A stretch of DNA of 59,368 bases from Bacteroidales bacterium (GTDB lineage: Bacteria; Bacteroidota; Bacteroidia; Bacteroidales; UBA10428), in assembly GCA_016933335.1 (NCBI GenBank), contig JAFGBD010000052.1, positions 1 through 59,368 on the forward strand. The letters are read 5' to 3'. Position numbers and translations under genes: made by a program. This document shows, one piece after another, positions 25,346-34,302 of the stretch; the stretch's first letter is position 1; each line of letters opens with the position of its first letter. The notes under the pieces were generated by a model, which saw nothing but the letters and a program-made list of their open reading frames with translations, was not told the DNA's origin and ran no database searches.

Positions 25346-26899
25346 CTATTCCTCTGTGCGCGCAACAGGTAATTCCGGTATGATTTCCTTACCCCTGTGC
25401 CTATTGAGCTTAACAATGGTCTCTAAAAGCGGTTCATCCGGTAAAATGATATTTTCCTTGCCCCAGAAGTTTTCATCTGTCTCTGAAATCTGTTTTACCA
25501 GAACATCATTCGATCTGGAAATTTCATTGTTTTTAAAACGACAGACATCAATTGTATCTTTGTCTGTGACAACAAATTCAGATATCGATGTGAAGGTGGA
25601 GGAAATTTTGTTTTTCTTCTTCTTTTTCCGGTTCCCTTTGACAAATAAACTGACTTCGCTTCTCACATAATCAAGATTCCATCTGTCATGGATCTTCCTG
25701 TAGTTAACATTATAATTGGCATACAAGGGTTTGGTTTTGATGTTGACCGGACTTTTAACCACGTACATATCACGCGCATACCCGATCCCCTTTGGACTAA
25801 GGCTGAATTCTGCCTTTACGATTGCATAAGTTTCCTTGTCAATGTATATCCTTCCCCTGTACAACGGAAAATGCAAATCCTTTTGATCAAATCTGATAAC
25901 ATAAACCGGTACGCCTCTGTACCGTGAGATTTTTTCCAGCTTGTAATCATAATAACTGAAGTTATCTTCATCAAGGAAGCTGACCCCATGTTTTACAATA
26001 TCAAGTTTGAAATTATTATACAGTCCGCCCTGAACAATATAGTTAATATACTCCTGCGAACTGACATTTGAACCTTTTCTGCCTTTCAGGATTTTAATCT
26101 GATCATTACGCAACGAGACATATGATTCTTTATAAACACTCAATACTGCTTCAGATAAAGCAATATATTGATCATCCTGGCGCGAGGATTCTCTGAAAAA
26201 GGCTGTCATTATGGATGGCTTGTTATCATAATTCCCGGGAATACATCTGATGGCTACTTTAATAATTTCCAAAGCATCAACCGGTTTTATCCATACCTCT
26301 TTTATTTTCTGATCCTCCTGAGACAGTTTGATTGTAACAAATGTCGAATCCAGGAGACTGAGGGGAATTTTCCGGCTCTGATAGCCAAGAAAAGAAACAC
26401 ATACTGTGTCTGACTTGTCATATGACCGGAGGTTCAGGTCAAACTTTCCGTCAACGTTTGAAATGGTACCTGTGCTCTTGTTGATCAGAAATACATTGGC
26501 AAACTGAACAGGCTCATTGGTTTTTTCATCGACAATTTTTCCGACCACTCTCTGATTTGACTGCTCATTCAGATAATCTGACGGCATAAGTATGATTTTG
26601 TCGCTTTTCACATAGTATTTAACATATTCATTGCTGAATATCTCATTCAGAAAAGACCTGACAGTCTGTCTGGTACCTGAAAGCTCAACGTACTTGTTAA
26701 CCGGAACCCTGGAACTGTAGGTAAATGTAAATCCTCCCTTATCAGCAATTTCATTTAACAATTTTTCAGTATACCCGGACCGGGAAACAATCCTGACTTT
26801 TCTTTCCAGCAACGGCTTTTGCGCTCTAACCGGTACTAATGAACAAAATATCAAAGAGATAATGATTGCATAAAAATATTTTTGTGTATTTTGTATCAC
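25346..26899 (-). CDS. STN and carboxypeptidase-regulatory domain protein, DUF5686-like C-terminal part
   Basis: 517 residues. GTG start followed at once by a signal peptide (KYFYAIIISLIFCSLVPVRA); no in-frame ATG suits. Then an STN domain at about 38-108 ('LNEIADKGGFTFTYSS', 'VRSFLNEIFSNEYVKYYVK'), the domain by which TonB receptors contact FecR; a carboxypeptidase-regulatory-like domain at about 117-200 ('VVGKIVDEKTNEPVQFANVF', 'VSFLGYQSRKIPL'); and a ~300-residue beta-rich part with 'YRGRIYIDKETYAIVKAEFSLS', as in LolA-like/DUF5686 proteins. An odd 'KKKKKNK' basic run is near 430. There is no plug or barrel. Sits between FecR (39 nt) and the MG2/plug gene (15 nt), so the STN here is the probable partner of that FecR. 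Confidence 0.75.
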   Translation of the reverse strand: MIQNTQKYFYAIIISLIFCSLVPVRAQKPLLERKVRIVSRSGYTEKLLNEIADKGGFTFTYSSRVPVNKYVELSGTRQTVRSFLNEIFSNEYVKYYVKSDKIILMPSDYLNEQSNQRVVGKIVDEKTNEPVQFANVFLINKSTGTISNVDGKFDLNLRSYDKSDTVCVSFLGYQSRKIPLSLLDSTFVTIKLSQEDQKIKEVWIKPVDALEIIKVAIRCIPGNYDNKPSIMTAFFRESSRQDDQYIALSEAVLSVYKESYVSLRNDQIKILKGRKGSNVSSQEYINYIVQGGLYNNFKLDIVKHGVSFLDEDNFSYYDYKLEKISRYRGVPVYVIRFDQKDLHFPLYRGRIYIDKETYAIVKAEFSLSPKGIGYARDMYVVKSPVNIKTKPLYANYNVNYRKIHDRWNLDYVRSEVSLFVKGNRKKKKKNKISSTFTSISEFVVTDKDTIDVCRFKNNEISRSNDVLVKQISETDENFWGKENIILPDEPLLETIVKLNRHRGKEIIPELPVARTEE

Positions 26900-26938
26900 A
26901 GTAACCGGATTTTAATAAGTCAGAGACTACTAAATTAG

Positions 26939-27937
26939 CTATTTTCTGACAATAATATAATCCTCCTGATTGTCAATTTTCAATGAAGAAGTAAGTTCAA
27001 TTTCTTTTAGTATCTCATCCAGGGGCTGGTTATCAAAAACCCCTGTAATGCTGTCGTGTACGGGTATGTTAAGAATTAATTTTTTGTTATAATAACTTGC
27101 AATGGTGTTCAATACATCAACAGTCGGGGTTTTGACAAATTCAAAACTCCCGGTTTTCCATGATAGAAAATTCAGGTCACTGTTCTCGCCATAGATAATT
27201 TTTTTTGTCGCATAATCAAAAGAAGCTGTTTCATTTTTTGCCAGCCTCACCCGATTCTCCCTGTTTGCTGTTTCATAAAGCCACACTTTGCCTGAAATAA
27301 CCGTGACAGTTAATGAACTCGAGTCATCTTTGATATTAAAGCTGGTGCCAACAACCTGTATGGTAGAATTACCGGTTCTGATAATGAATGGCAGTCGCTG
27401 CCCCCTGATCACATCAAAATAAGCCTCACCGCTGAAAAACACTTCCCTGTTGTTTTTATTGAATCTTTTATCATAAGTTATCTGGGAATATTTATTTAAA
27501 GTAATCCATGTACCGTCCGGTAAAGAAACATCTTTGATAATATCAGAGGAGACCACACTGATGGTATCATCTTTGGGAATAAAATGAATAATCTTATACA
27601 GACCAAAAACCATAACGCATGCAAAAACCAGCAAAACAGCCACACGTAACAAAAATGCAGATAAAGGCAGTTTTTGTGCACGCAATTTGAACCTGGATTT
27701 CAGATGAGGCCGGACACTCTCCCAGCCTTCTTCAACATCAATTTCATTATAAGCTTTGAGCCCGGGAGATTTTTCCCATAAATATCTGATATTCTCAAAT
27801 TTCTTTTTATTACTTTCATTTTCTTTAATCCATTCTGCCAATTCTTTCTTCTCTTTCTCTTCCAGATCACCTGTCAGAAATCTGACTAACCATTCTAAAT
27901 TCATTTGTAAGTTCTTATTTGTTCGTAAATATGACAT
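26939..27937 (-). CDS. FecR-family anti-sigma factor
   Basis: 332 residues. Cytosolic N-terminal helix bundle at 12-60 ('LVRFLTGDLEEKEKKELAEWI', with the W-x-x-x-N-x-x-x-K-x-x-F pattern), a single TM at about 85-107, then the periplasmic FecR domain ('VSLPDGTWITLNKYSQITYD', 'REVFFSGEAYFDV', 'VQVVGTSFNI') and a C-terminal DUF4974-like secretin-type domain at about 260-332 ('VDVLNTIASYYNKKLIL', 'LDEILKEIELTSSLKI'). FecR proteins bind the sigma factor in the cytosol and an STN domain in the periplasm. ATG 27937 is the listed start; ATG 27904 (MNLEWLV) is equally plausible. 64 nt after the sigma gene. Confidence 0.92.
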   Translation of the reverse strand: MSYLRTNKNLQMNLEWLVRFLTGDLEEKEKKELAEWIKENESNKKKFENIRYLWEKSPGLKAYNEIDVEEGWESVRPHLKSRFKLRAQKLPLSAFLLRVAVLLVFACVMVFGLYKIIHFIPKDDTISVVSSDIIKDVSLPDGTWITLNKYSQITYDKRFNKNNREVFFSGEAYFDVIRGQRLPFIIRTGNSTIQVVGTSFNIKDDSSSLTVTVISGKVWLYETANRENRVRLAKNETASFDYATKKIIYGENSDLNFLSWKTGSFEFVKTPTVDVLNTIASYYNKKLILNIPVHDSITGVFDNQPLDEILKEIELTSSLKIDNQEDYIIVRK

Positions 27938-28001
27938 TTAATCATTATTAAACACGTATTATCATCAATCCGTAACAATAATTTTCATAATCCTCATAAA
28001 G

Positions 28002-28550
28002 CTATTGAAAATAATCACCCGGAATATTATTTCTCAATATTCTGAGGGCTTTGCTGATCTGTGTCTCAATGGTTCTTTTTGATAATTTTAACTTTGCAGC
28101 AATTTCGCTGTTGGTCAATCCGTCAAACCTGTTCATTTTAAATATTCGCCTGCATTGTGACGGCAGTTTTTCTATCTCACAGTATATTTTATTTTCCAGC
28201 TCATTCAGGTATATATCATCTTCAGTAAATACAGCCTGTTCATGATTCAGGTTCTTTATCTGCCGGTGATGTTGCTCTCTGAGTGCAACCTGGTTCAGGT
28301 AATTGATACAACTGTTATAAACTGATTTGTATAAATATGATTTAAATGATGTATCAATATTCAAGGAAAAGCGTTTCTCATACAGTTTAACAAAAAAGTC
28401 CTGCACAATCTCTTTGGCAATCTCAATGTCATGTAAATATTTATTGGCAAAATAGGTCAGCAACGGGTAGTAATTATAAAAAACCGATTTGTAGAATTTT
28501 TCATCGCCCGATCTTAGTTTCCGAATGATTATTTCAAGCTCTTTCTTCAC
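28002..28550 (-). CDS. ECF RNA polymerase sigma factor (FecI-like, Bacteroidota group)
   Basis: 182 residues. Region 2 at about 22-90: 'YYPLLTYFANKYLHDIEIAKEIVQDFFVKLYEKR' and 'SYLYKSVYNSCINYL'. Region 4 at about 125-178: 'IEKLPSQCRRIFKMNRFDGLTNSEIAAKLKLS' then 'RTIETQISKALRILR', a complete helix-turn-helix. It should direct RNA polymerase to the promoters of its surface-sensing operon when FecR is signalled. Divergent from the GHMP kinase gene with a 159-nt gap. It heads the minus-strand set FecR, STN protein, MG2/plug protein. Confidence 0.93.
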   Translation of the reverse strand: MKKELEIIIRKLRSGDEKFYKSVFYNYYPLLTYFANKYLHDIEIAKEIVQDFFVKLYEKRFSLNIDTSFKSYLYKSVYNSCINYLNQVALREQHHRQIKNLNHEQAVFTEDDIYLNELENKIYCEIEKLPSQCRRIFKMNRFDGLTNSEIAAKLKLSKRTIETQISKALRILRNNIPGDYFQ

Positions 28551-28654
28551 CTGATGAAATTGATTTGATCTGGTCTAAAATTAGCAATTAATCACAGAAC
28601 GGCAAAAAGATACACCCTGACCCCGGGATTTCTTTCTTTTTGTTTATAACCTGT

Positions 28655-28685
28655 TTTGGATAAATTGGCGAATGACTTAAATTAG
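28655..28685 (+). promoter_or_regulatory. Bacteroidota-type promoter for the glucuronokinase-like gene
   Basis: TTTG at 28655-28658 (in GTTTTGG), an exact 19-base spacer, and TAAATTAG at 28678-28685, which matches seven of eight positions of TANNTTTG (A for T at position 7). The start codon is 24 nt downstream at 28710. Best -33/-7 pair I found in the window. Confidence 0.55.
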
Positions 28686-28709
28686 CATCAAATTGAACAG
28701 ATACCAGAG

Positions 28710-29705
28710 ATGATTATTGAATCAAGGGCTTACGCCAGGGCAGGACTGCTTGGCAATCCTTCAGACGGTTATTTTGGCCGGACAATATCCATCATAGTCA
28801 GAAACTTCGGAGCAATTGTTACGCTATATGAATCACCGGAATTATTGATTGAACCCCAGGCTGCGGAATCACACAGGTTTAGAAATATATACCATCTGAT
28901 AGAATCAATAAATCTCAGCGGCTATTATGGGGGTGACAGGCTGATCAAGGCTGCTATCAAAAAATTCCATGAGTATTGTGAAGGGAACAATATCAGGCTG
29001 ACAAACAAGAATTTTACCGTCCGTTACCAGTCTTCCATACCCAGGCAGGTTGGACTGGCAGGTTCCAGTGCCATTGTTACTGCCACCATGAAGGCATTGA
29101 TGAAATTTTACGGAATTGACATTCCTTTGCAAATCCTGCCTTCGCTGATACTGGCAGCCGAAACAGAAGAGCTTGGTATCAATGCCGGTTTACAGGACAG
29201 GGTTATCCAGGTATATGAAGGATGTGTTTACATGGATTTCAATAAAACCTATCTGACAAAACATCAGCACGGTAAATATGAATCCATCGATCCGTCACAT
29301 CTGCCAAGACTATACCTTGCATATAAGACACAGCTCGGAAAGGTCTCCGGCAAAGTATTGAATACCATCAAACAACGCTATGATGCGGGAGATAAAGAAG
29401 CAATCGCAACTTTGGATGAAATAGCCCTTCTGGCGCAAAAAGGGAAAGATGCAATACTTAATCACGATTATGACCTGTTAAACGAGATGATTAACAAAAA
29501 CTTTGATTTAAGATGCAAAATCATGCAAATTTCCGAAAGTAACCTTGAAATGGTTAATACTGCCCGGGCATGCGGGGCATCTGCCAAATTCTCAGGCTCA
29601 GGAGGTGCAATCATAGGCATGTACAGGGATGAGGAGGTATTGCGGAGACTGATACTGGCACTCAGCAAGATCAATGCAAGAGTTATTAAACCATATATTT
29701 TGTAG
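28710..29705 (+). CDS. GHMP-family sugar kinase, probable glucuronokinase
   Basis: 331 residues. The N-terminal block 'AYARAGLLGNPSDGYFGRTIS' spans 7-27 and is nearly the opening of plant glucuronokinases (from memory 'AYARVGLLGNPSDVYFGRTIS'). The ATP-binding GHMP motif is 'IPRQVGLAGSSAIVTA' at 110-125, and the C-terminal motif 3 'ASAKFSGSGGAIIG' is at about 291-304. Expected reaction: D-glucuronate + ATP to glucuronate-1-phosphate. Three bases separate its stop from the start of the GalU-type gene, which could make UDP-glucuronate from the product. A galacturonate or other hexose kinase is the alternative. A good promoter lies upstream, divergent from the sigma gene. Confidence 0.68.
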   Translation: MIIESRAYARAGLLGNPSDGYFGRTISIIVRNFGAIVTLYESPELLIEPQAAESHRFRNIYHLIESINLSGYYGGDRLIKAAIKKFHEYCEGNNIRLTNKNFTVRYQSSIPRQVGLAGSSAIVTATMKALMKFYGIDIPLQILPSLILAAETEELGINAGLQDRVIQVYEGCVYMDFNKTYLTKHQHGKYESIDPSHLPRLYLAYKTQLGKVSGKVLNTIKQRYDAGDKEAIATLDEIALLAQKGKDAILNHDYDLLNEMINKNFDLRCKIMQISESNLEMVNTARACGASAKFSGSGGAIIGMYRDEEVLRRLILALSKINARVIKPYIL

Positions 29706-29708
29706 ACA

Positions 29709-30596
29709 ATGATAAAAAAAGCTGTTATACCCGCTGCAGGAATGGGAACCCGTTTTCTCCCGGCCACCAAAGCCCAGCCAAAGGAAATGCTTCCCATCAT
29801 TGACACACCCGTTATACAGTATGTAATCCAGGAGTGTGTTGATTCGGGAATTGAGGATATTCTGATCATATCGGGAAAAGGAAAGCGGTCTATTGAAGAT
29901 CATTTTGACAGGAATTTTGAGCTGGAAGCAATGATCATAAAAAAAGAGGATGAAGAAATATATACCCAGCTCAGGCATATTGAAAATATGGCAAATATTC
30001 ACTATATCAGGCAAAAGGAGTTAAACGGACTGGGTGATGCCATCTATCATGCCCGTTATCATTGCGGAAATGAGCCATTTGCAGTACTGCTGGGCGATAC
30101 AATTATCGATTCGGTTATACCTGTTACACAGCAACTGATTGATACCTTCGAACAATACAAACAGACAATCATTGCCGTTGAAACGGTTCCTCCGGAAAAG
30201 GTATTCCGTTATGGCATCGTTGGAGGGGAGACAATAAGCAATAAATTATTGCAGATAGGAGAGATGGTGGAAAAACCCGAAATAAATAAAGCTCCTTCCA
30301 ATCTTGCAATTGCGGGCCGGTATATTCTGACACCCGAGATCTTCCCTGCACTTGAGAAGACTCAGAAAGGGAAAGGCAATGAGATCCAGCTGACAGATGC
30401 ACTGCGTCTCCTTCTGAAAAAAGAAAATATGATAGCGCAAACAATAGAAGGTAAGCGGCATGATATAGGAAACAAGCTCGATTTCCTGAAAACAACAATT
30501 GAATTTGCACTTAAAAGAAAAGAATTCTCAGAACCTCTGATGCATTTCCTGAAGGAGATAACCGGGCCATCAAAACCGGGCAGCAGTATAGGATAA
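29709..30596 (+). CDS. galU: GalU-type UTP-sugar-1-phosphate uridylyltransferase
   Basis: 295 residues, full GalU length. Nucleotide-binding start 'AVIPAAGMGTRFLPATKAQPKEM' at about 5-27 with the conserved G-x-G-T-R-x-L-P-x-T-K; 'IDTPVIQYVIQECVDSGI'; 'FAVLLGDTII' with the metal Asp; 'RYGIVGG' and 'MVEKPEINKAPSNLAIAGRYIL', the sugar-binding Glu-Lys-Pro and Gly-Arg-Tyr; 'IEGKRHDIGNKLDFLKTTIEFAL' at the end. Classical reaction: UTP + glucose-1-phosphate to UDP-glucose. Given the glucuronokinase-like gene 3 nt upstream, glucuronate-1-phosphate may be the true or an additional substrate, as for plant UDP-sugar pyrophosphorylase; that is inference. Confidence 0.88.
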   Translation: MIKKAVIPAAGMGTRFLPATKAQPKEMLPIIDTPVIQYVIQECVDSGIEDILIISGKGKRSIEDHFDRNFELEAMIIKKEDEEIYTQLRHIENMANIHYIRQKELNGLGDAIYHARYHCGNEPFAVLLGDTIIDSVIPVTQQLIDTFEQYKQTIIAVETVPPEKVFRYGIVGGETISNKLLQIGEMVEKPEINKAPSNLAIAGRYILTPEIFPALEKTQKGKGNEIQLTDALRLLLKKENMIAQTIEGKRHDIGNKLDFLKTTIEFALKRKEFSEPLMHFLKEITGPSKPGSSIG

Positions 30597-30617
30597 GAAA
30601 AACCAAATGAACCTCCG

Positions 30618-31259
30618 ATGAACCGATTCTTTTATATACTAACCGGACTTCTCATTGTGATTGCTTTTTATCTCATTTTTCTTAAGGATAAAACAAGGAG
30701 ATGGTCGCAGGAATGGGAGGAAAGTTTTGAAGCATTTCAGCCTTCGCTGAAGGTTATGGATCTGATAGGAATTAAAGAAAACATGTATGTCGGTGAAATT
30801 GGCGGTGGTAACGGACGTTTTGCAGTCAGGGTAGCCAGAAGGATCGGGGATTCAGGAAAGGTTTATGCCAATGATATCGATCTTAAAGCTGTCAGATTCA
30901 TGACTCAGCGTTGTGAAAAGGATAATATTGAAAATATGCAGGTGATCCTCAGCAGGCCTACTAATCCCAACTTTCCCAGGAACAAGCTGGATCTGGTTTA
31001 TGTTATTAACACATACCATTATTTTACCGATCCTGTCAGGCTTCTTACCAATACAAAATATTCACTTAAGCCTGATGGAAAACTTGCTATTGTGGCGTCA
31101 GATCCTGCCAGGCTGAAAAATAAGAAAAGGAATGGCGTTTCAAAAGAGCAGATTCTCCGTCAGGTTACAAGTGCAGGCTACAAACTGGTCAGGATGGATA
31201 CTACCTCCCTGGTATATGACAATGTTTATTTGTTCGGGAAAAGCATGAGAAAAGAATAA
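30618..31259 (+). CDS. membrane-anchored class I SAM-dependent methyltransferase
   Basis: 213 residues. One N-terminal TM (FFYILTGLLIVIAFYLIFL, about 4-22), then a Rossmann methyltransferase: motif I 'MYVGEIGGGNGRFAVRVA' at about 57-74, 'VYANDIDLKAVRFM' (Asp binding the ribose), 'KLDLVYVINTYHYFTDPVRLL' and 'LKPDGKLAIVASDP'. The signal-anchor in front of a cytosolic-type fold is unusual. The acceptor is unknown. Twenty-one nt after galU, so probably co-transcribed, though a link to glucuronate is not obvious. Ends 89 nt before the convergent MG2/plug gene. Confidence 0.8.
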   Translation: MNRFFYILTGLLIVIAFYLIFLKDKTRRWSQEWEESFEAFQPSLKVMDLIGIKENMYVGEIGGGNGRFAVRVARRIGDSGKVYANDIDLKAVRFMTQRCEKDNIENMQVILSRPTNPNFPRNKLDLVYVINTYHYFTDPVRLLTNTKYSLKPDGKLAIVASDPARLKNKKRNGVSKEQILRQVTSAGYKLVRMDTTSLVYDNVYLFGKSMRKE

Positions 31260-31348
31260 ACCTCTCTTTTCAGAGTTATTTTCATAACCTTTTGTGCTTA
31301 TATTGAAAATATTATCAAAGAAGTCTCATTAAATCAATTGATTCGGCA

Positions 31349-33118
31349 TCAATCATCAGCTGTATTCAGGCTGTCAGGGCCTGCAACCATTAAGACTGTC
31401 CTGCCCTCTACGATTTCACCTTCTCCTGTAACACCTCTGACAATTATCAGATAACTGCCGGTTCTGTCAGATGTATAAAATTCAATCTCACTGGTATTCC
31501 CCTGAAAAATTCTGACCGACGGATTCCAGTAAAGACAATTTCTGACATCGGGAATGCGGGGATCAGAGGCCTGATTTTTACATCCGGGCAATGTCATGGT
31601 ATCAGGCTGAAAAAATCCTTCAAAATCAAAAAAATAATAATTCTCCGGAAGATCAATGCCGGCCATGTCACCCTTTCTCGAGATCATATTCAATATTCCA
31701 CCAAACAGCAGATCACCCTTGGCATAAATCCTGTCCACCACATCTATCCTTTCTATTCTTTCGGGCGACATCTTCAGCAGTGCACCAATATCTGCCACCG
31801 GAATATTATCGATAAAAATCAATGGCCGGTATATTTCCAGATCGGTAAAATAGCCCCCTGATCTCAAATAATAGGAATCATTCCTTTTAATAACGGAAAC
31901 CTGCGGGATCAGCTCAAAAATAACTTCACCGATGGTTGGCAGCTGGATATAATCATCAATATATATGGTACTGGAATGATTATCATAAAAAAACCTGTGT
32001 TTGCTTTTATCGTTTTCTTCCGATGAAACCTGAATATCTTCGGAATATGCTTTCTGAATCTGGAAATTAAGTATCATTTCGGTTGCTGCTATCTTTTCCC
32101 TGTCGCTTATGCTGAAAGGCTGCCTGAAAAATACCATATTGTCATTGGCATATTCATTATCAAACAGTATTTCAAGAGTTGGATTTTCTTTGGATTCTGC
32201 TGTGATATACATATCCGTTGTACCGTGGTATGGCTCCAAAGCGAAAATAAACCTGCCGTCATCACGGGTAATGTAGCTCGAATAATCCGTATAATTACCA
32301 AGAACAGAAAGTTTTACATGAACCCGGGGAATCCCCCGTATTGTGGATTGATCAACAATCCTTCCTGATAATGACAATCCCCTTATATCAGGAAGATATT
32401 TTAAAGGAACATCCTTCCGGTTGTTTCCGGCTGACAGATGTTGTATTCCATATCTCACTGTATCAATTGCTTCAGATCTGATAACCGCAATACAATAGTC
32501 TCCGGGATAATCATGAAATCCGGCATTTACTGCAAGGCTCAGTTTAACCTTGTCACGATGGTGGTACACAGATTTATCTGTCTGACACGAAATCCCGTTT
32601 TTCAGAACATCCTGACCAACAGGTATGTAATTATCCTCCGTTTTGTTTTCAGACATTCCATCTGCATTTTCAATTCCTTTCAAAAAAGGATTAATGATCC
32701 TGATATGCACCCATGCATAGGATGATGATGAGAAATTTCGCATCCATCGGGTGTATGCTTTCAGATAATAACTACCGGTAAGTATATTTTCCGGAAGCAA
32801 TAAATAACCCTCTGCCTTCAAGTCTTTTACCGGATGTTTTGTCTGAACCACAGGATTTCCTGACGAGCTGATCAGTTCCAGGTACATAACTCCGCTCCAG
32901 TTATATTCACCTGATGAGGGTGAATTTAAAATACGGGCAGAGAAAAATACTTTTTCACCTGCTGCATATAGATTCCTGTCTGTAAGCAGACACAATTTTT
33001 CATTAAAATCCCCGGAAACCGAATCTTTTGAAAAGACAGTTCCTGCAATAGCATCTTCAAGGTTTAATGCAAGCAGGATACCGCTGATTGTCAATATAAA
33101 TATATGGTATCTGGTCAT
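31349..33118 (-). CDS. MG2-domain protein with plug-like domain, paralogue of 22766-25330
   Basis: 589 residues from ATG 33118 (a TTG five codons earlier is less likely). Signal peptide 'IFILTISGILLALNLEDAIA'. MG2-like domain at about 35-145 ('LCLLTDRNLYAAGEKVFFSA', 'NILTGSYYLKAYTRWM'); a regulatory-like repeat at about 255-310 ('LSGRIVDQSTIRGIPRVHVK'); a plug-like domain at about 385-490 ('PLIFIDNIPVADIGALL', 'SPERIERIDVVD', 'GGILNMISRKG'); and a C-terminal beta sandwich ('IEFYTSDRTGSYLIIVRGV') nearly matching 'VTFYTSDITGTYRCILQG' of its paralogue. No beta-barrel. Two nt after the DUF4249 gene and last of the TonB receptor operon. The internal Ig-like repeats are fewer than in the paralogue. 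Confidence 0.75.
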   Translation of the reverse strand: MTRYHIFILTISGILLALNLEDAIAGTVFSKDSVSGDFNEKLCLLTDRNLYAAGEKVFFSARILNSPSSGEYNWSGVMYLELISSSGNPVVQTKHPVKDLKAEGYLLLPENILTGSYYLKAYTRWMRNFSSSSYAWVHIRIINPFLKGIENADGMSENKTEDNYIPVGQDVLKNGISCQTDKSVYHHRDKVKLSLAVNAGFHDYPGDYCIAVIRSEAIDTVRYGIQHLSAGNNRKDVPLKYLPDIRGLSLSGRIVDQSTIRGIPRVHVKLSVLGNYTDYSSYITRDDGRFIFALEPYHGTTDMYITAESKENPTLEILFDNEYANDNMVFFRQPFSISDREKIAATEMILNFQIQKAYSEDIQVSSEENDKSKHRFFYDNHSSTIYIDDYIQLPTIGEVIFELIPQVSVIKRNDSYYLRSGGYFTDLEIYRPLIFIDNIPVADIGALLKMSPERIERIDVVDRIYAKGDLLFGGILNMISRKGDMAGIDLPENYYFFDFEGFFQPDTMTLPGCKNQASDPRIPDVRNCLYWNPSVRIFQGNTSEIEFYTSDRTGSYLIIVRGVTGEGEIVEGRTVLMVAGPDSLNTADD

Positions 33119-33120
33119 GT

Positions 33121-34302
33121 TTACTGTTCCCAAAAATCAGGCCTGATGGTTGTCCCTCCCCTTTTTCTGCAGTCGAAACATTCCTGGTCTGCAAGATCCC
33201 ATGGCCCCTCCGGCAAATATGTAAGATTTACCAGGTAGACCGGATATTCTTCTTCGTTTATAAACGAGAGGTATTCCATCAAAGATTCATTTGAAAAGTT
33301 ATACAGATCACAATCAGGTTCTTTAACCGGAAATAAATAGTCCCGTTTATAGAAGATCCTTTTTTCTTTCAATGCCGAGGCCCAGAAATAACCGAGTACC
33401 GTTTCTTCAGGGTTGTTCATATTCTTCATGTTTCCCGTCACCTGCATGGGCTGTGTTTCATACAATCCTCCTGATTCCTGAGACAATCGTTGCATTCTGC
33501 CCCAGTATTCGCAGGCAGAATCGCTTAATGAATACTGCCTGACGAGAAGACTGTACCTGACTCTAAGTTTGTCAGTCTGGTTTGAAACAAAATTCAGGTA
33601 CCCTCTTGTAATCTTATTGGTGGCAAGATTTTTCGTCGACATGGTGAATATTTCATTAATAACACCTGTATTCCAGCAATAATAAAGGGAATCAGAATAA
33701 CTTTCCATTAAAACAAAGTTTATCTCACCATCATAATAGTCACCCAACAGATACTTTGAATGATACTCCCATGTTTCTGTCAGTTCCCATCGAAAATTGG
33801 ACACACCGTTTTCCGATACCTTTGTGTCTATAAAAAACTGTAACCCCGGATAAGGATCGTATAAAGGATCCGTGGGAGCTTCTTCAGAAATCTCGTAATA
33901 TATCGTGTCAATATCGGCGCAGGGAAGCATCTGGTCGAAGTCTGACCGGTAAATCCTGTCATCATTTGTTTTTACTTCAACCATATACCTGGTATAAGGA
34001 TTCAGGTATGACTTTTCTATCCAGCACCGGTAATTGCCTGGTTTTATCTCATTATATATGAATGAATTACCTTTATCGTCATATACTTTTACCTCACAAT
34101 CCCTCTCAGGCCTTGGTTCAGAATCATTAAACGATGAAGAGCGCGAGACTTCAACATAATGATATCCTTCCTGGTCGGTTATTTTTCCGTTAATCACGAT
34201 CATTTCCCGGTATTCAGAAATATCAGGAGTATAGGGTTCAATGCAGGCAGATGATACCAGTGAAACAATAAATACGTTTATGGTTATTTTAATCACTCGC
34301 AT
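33121..34302 (-). CDS. DUF4249 lipoprotein
   Basis: 393 residues from ATG 34302 (TTG three codons upstream is the alternative). Lipoprotein signal 'VFIVSLVSSACIEPYTPD', the characteristic DUF4249 beginning where acyl-Cys is followed by E-P-Y/I. Then 'MIVINGKITDQEGYHYVEVSRSS' (first beta domain), 'CEVKVYDDKGNSFIYNEIKPGNYRC', 'NPYTRYMVEVKTNDDRIYRSDF' and 'DTIYYEISEEA'. The C-terminus is Cys-rich ('DQECFDCRKRGG'). DUF4249 genes are known to sit next to TonB receptors in Bacteroidota and are thought to be their surface partners, but no ligand is known. It overlaps the TonB receptor stop by 14 nt. Confidence 0.88.
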   Translation of the reverse strand: MRVIKITINVFIVSLVSSACIEPYTPDISEYREMIVINGKITDQEGYHYVEVSRSSSFNDSEPRPERDCEVKVYDDKGNSFIYNEIKPGNYRCWIEKSYLNPYTRYMVEVKTNDDRIYRSDFDQMLPCADIDTIYYEISEEAPTDPLYDPYPGLQFFIDTKVSENGVSNFRWELTETWEYHSKYLLGDYYDGEINFVLMESYSDSLYYCWNTGVINEIFTMSTKNLATNKITRGYLNFVSNQTDKLRVRYSLLVRQYSLSDSACEYWGRMQRLSQESGGLYETQPMQVTGNMKNMNNPEETVLGYFWASALKEKRIFYKRDYLFPVKEPDCDLYNFSNESLMEYLSFINEEEYPVYLVNLTYLPEGPWDLADQECFDCRKRGGTTIRPDFWEQ

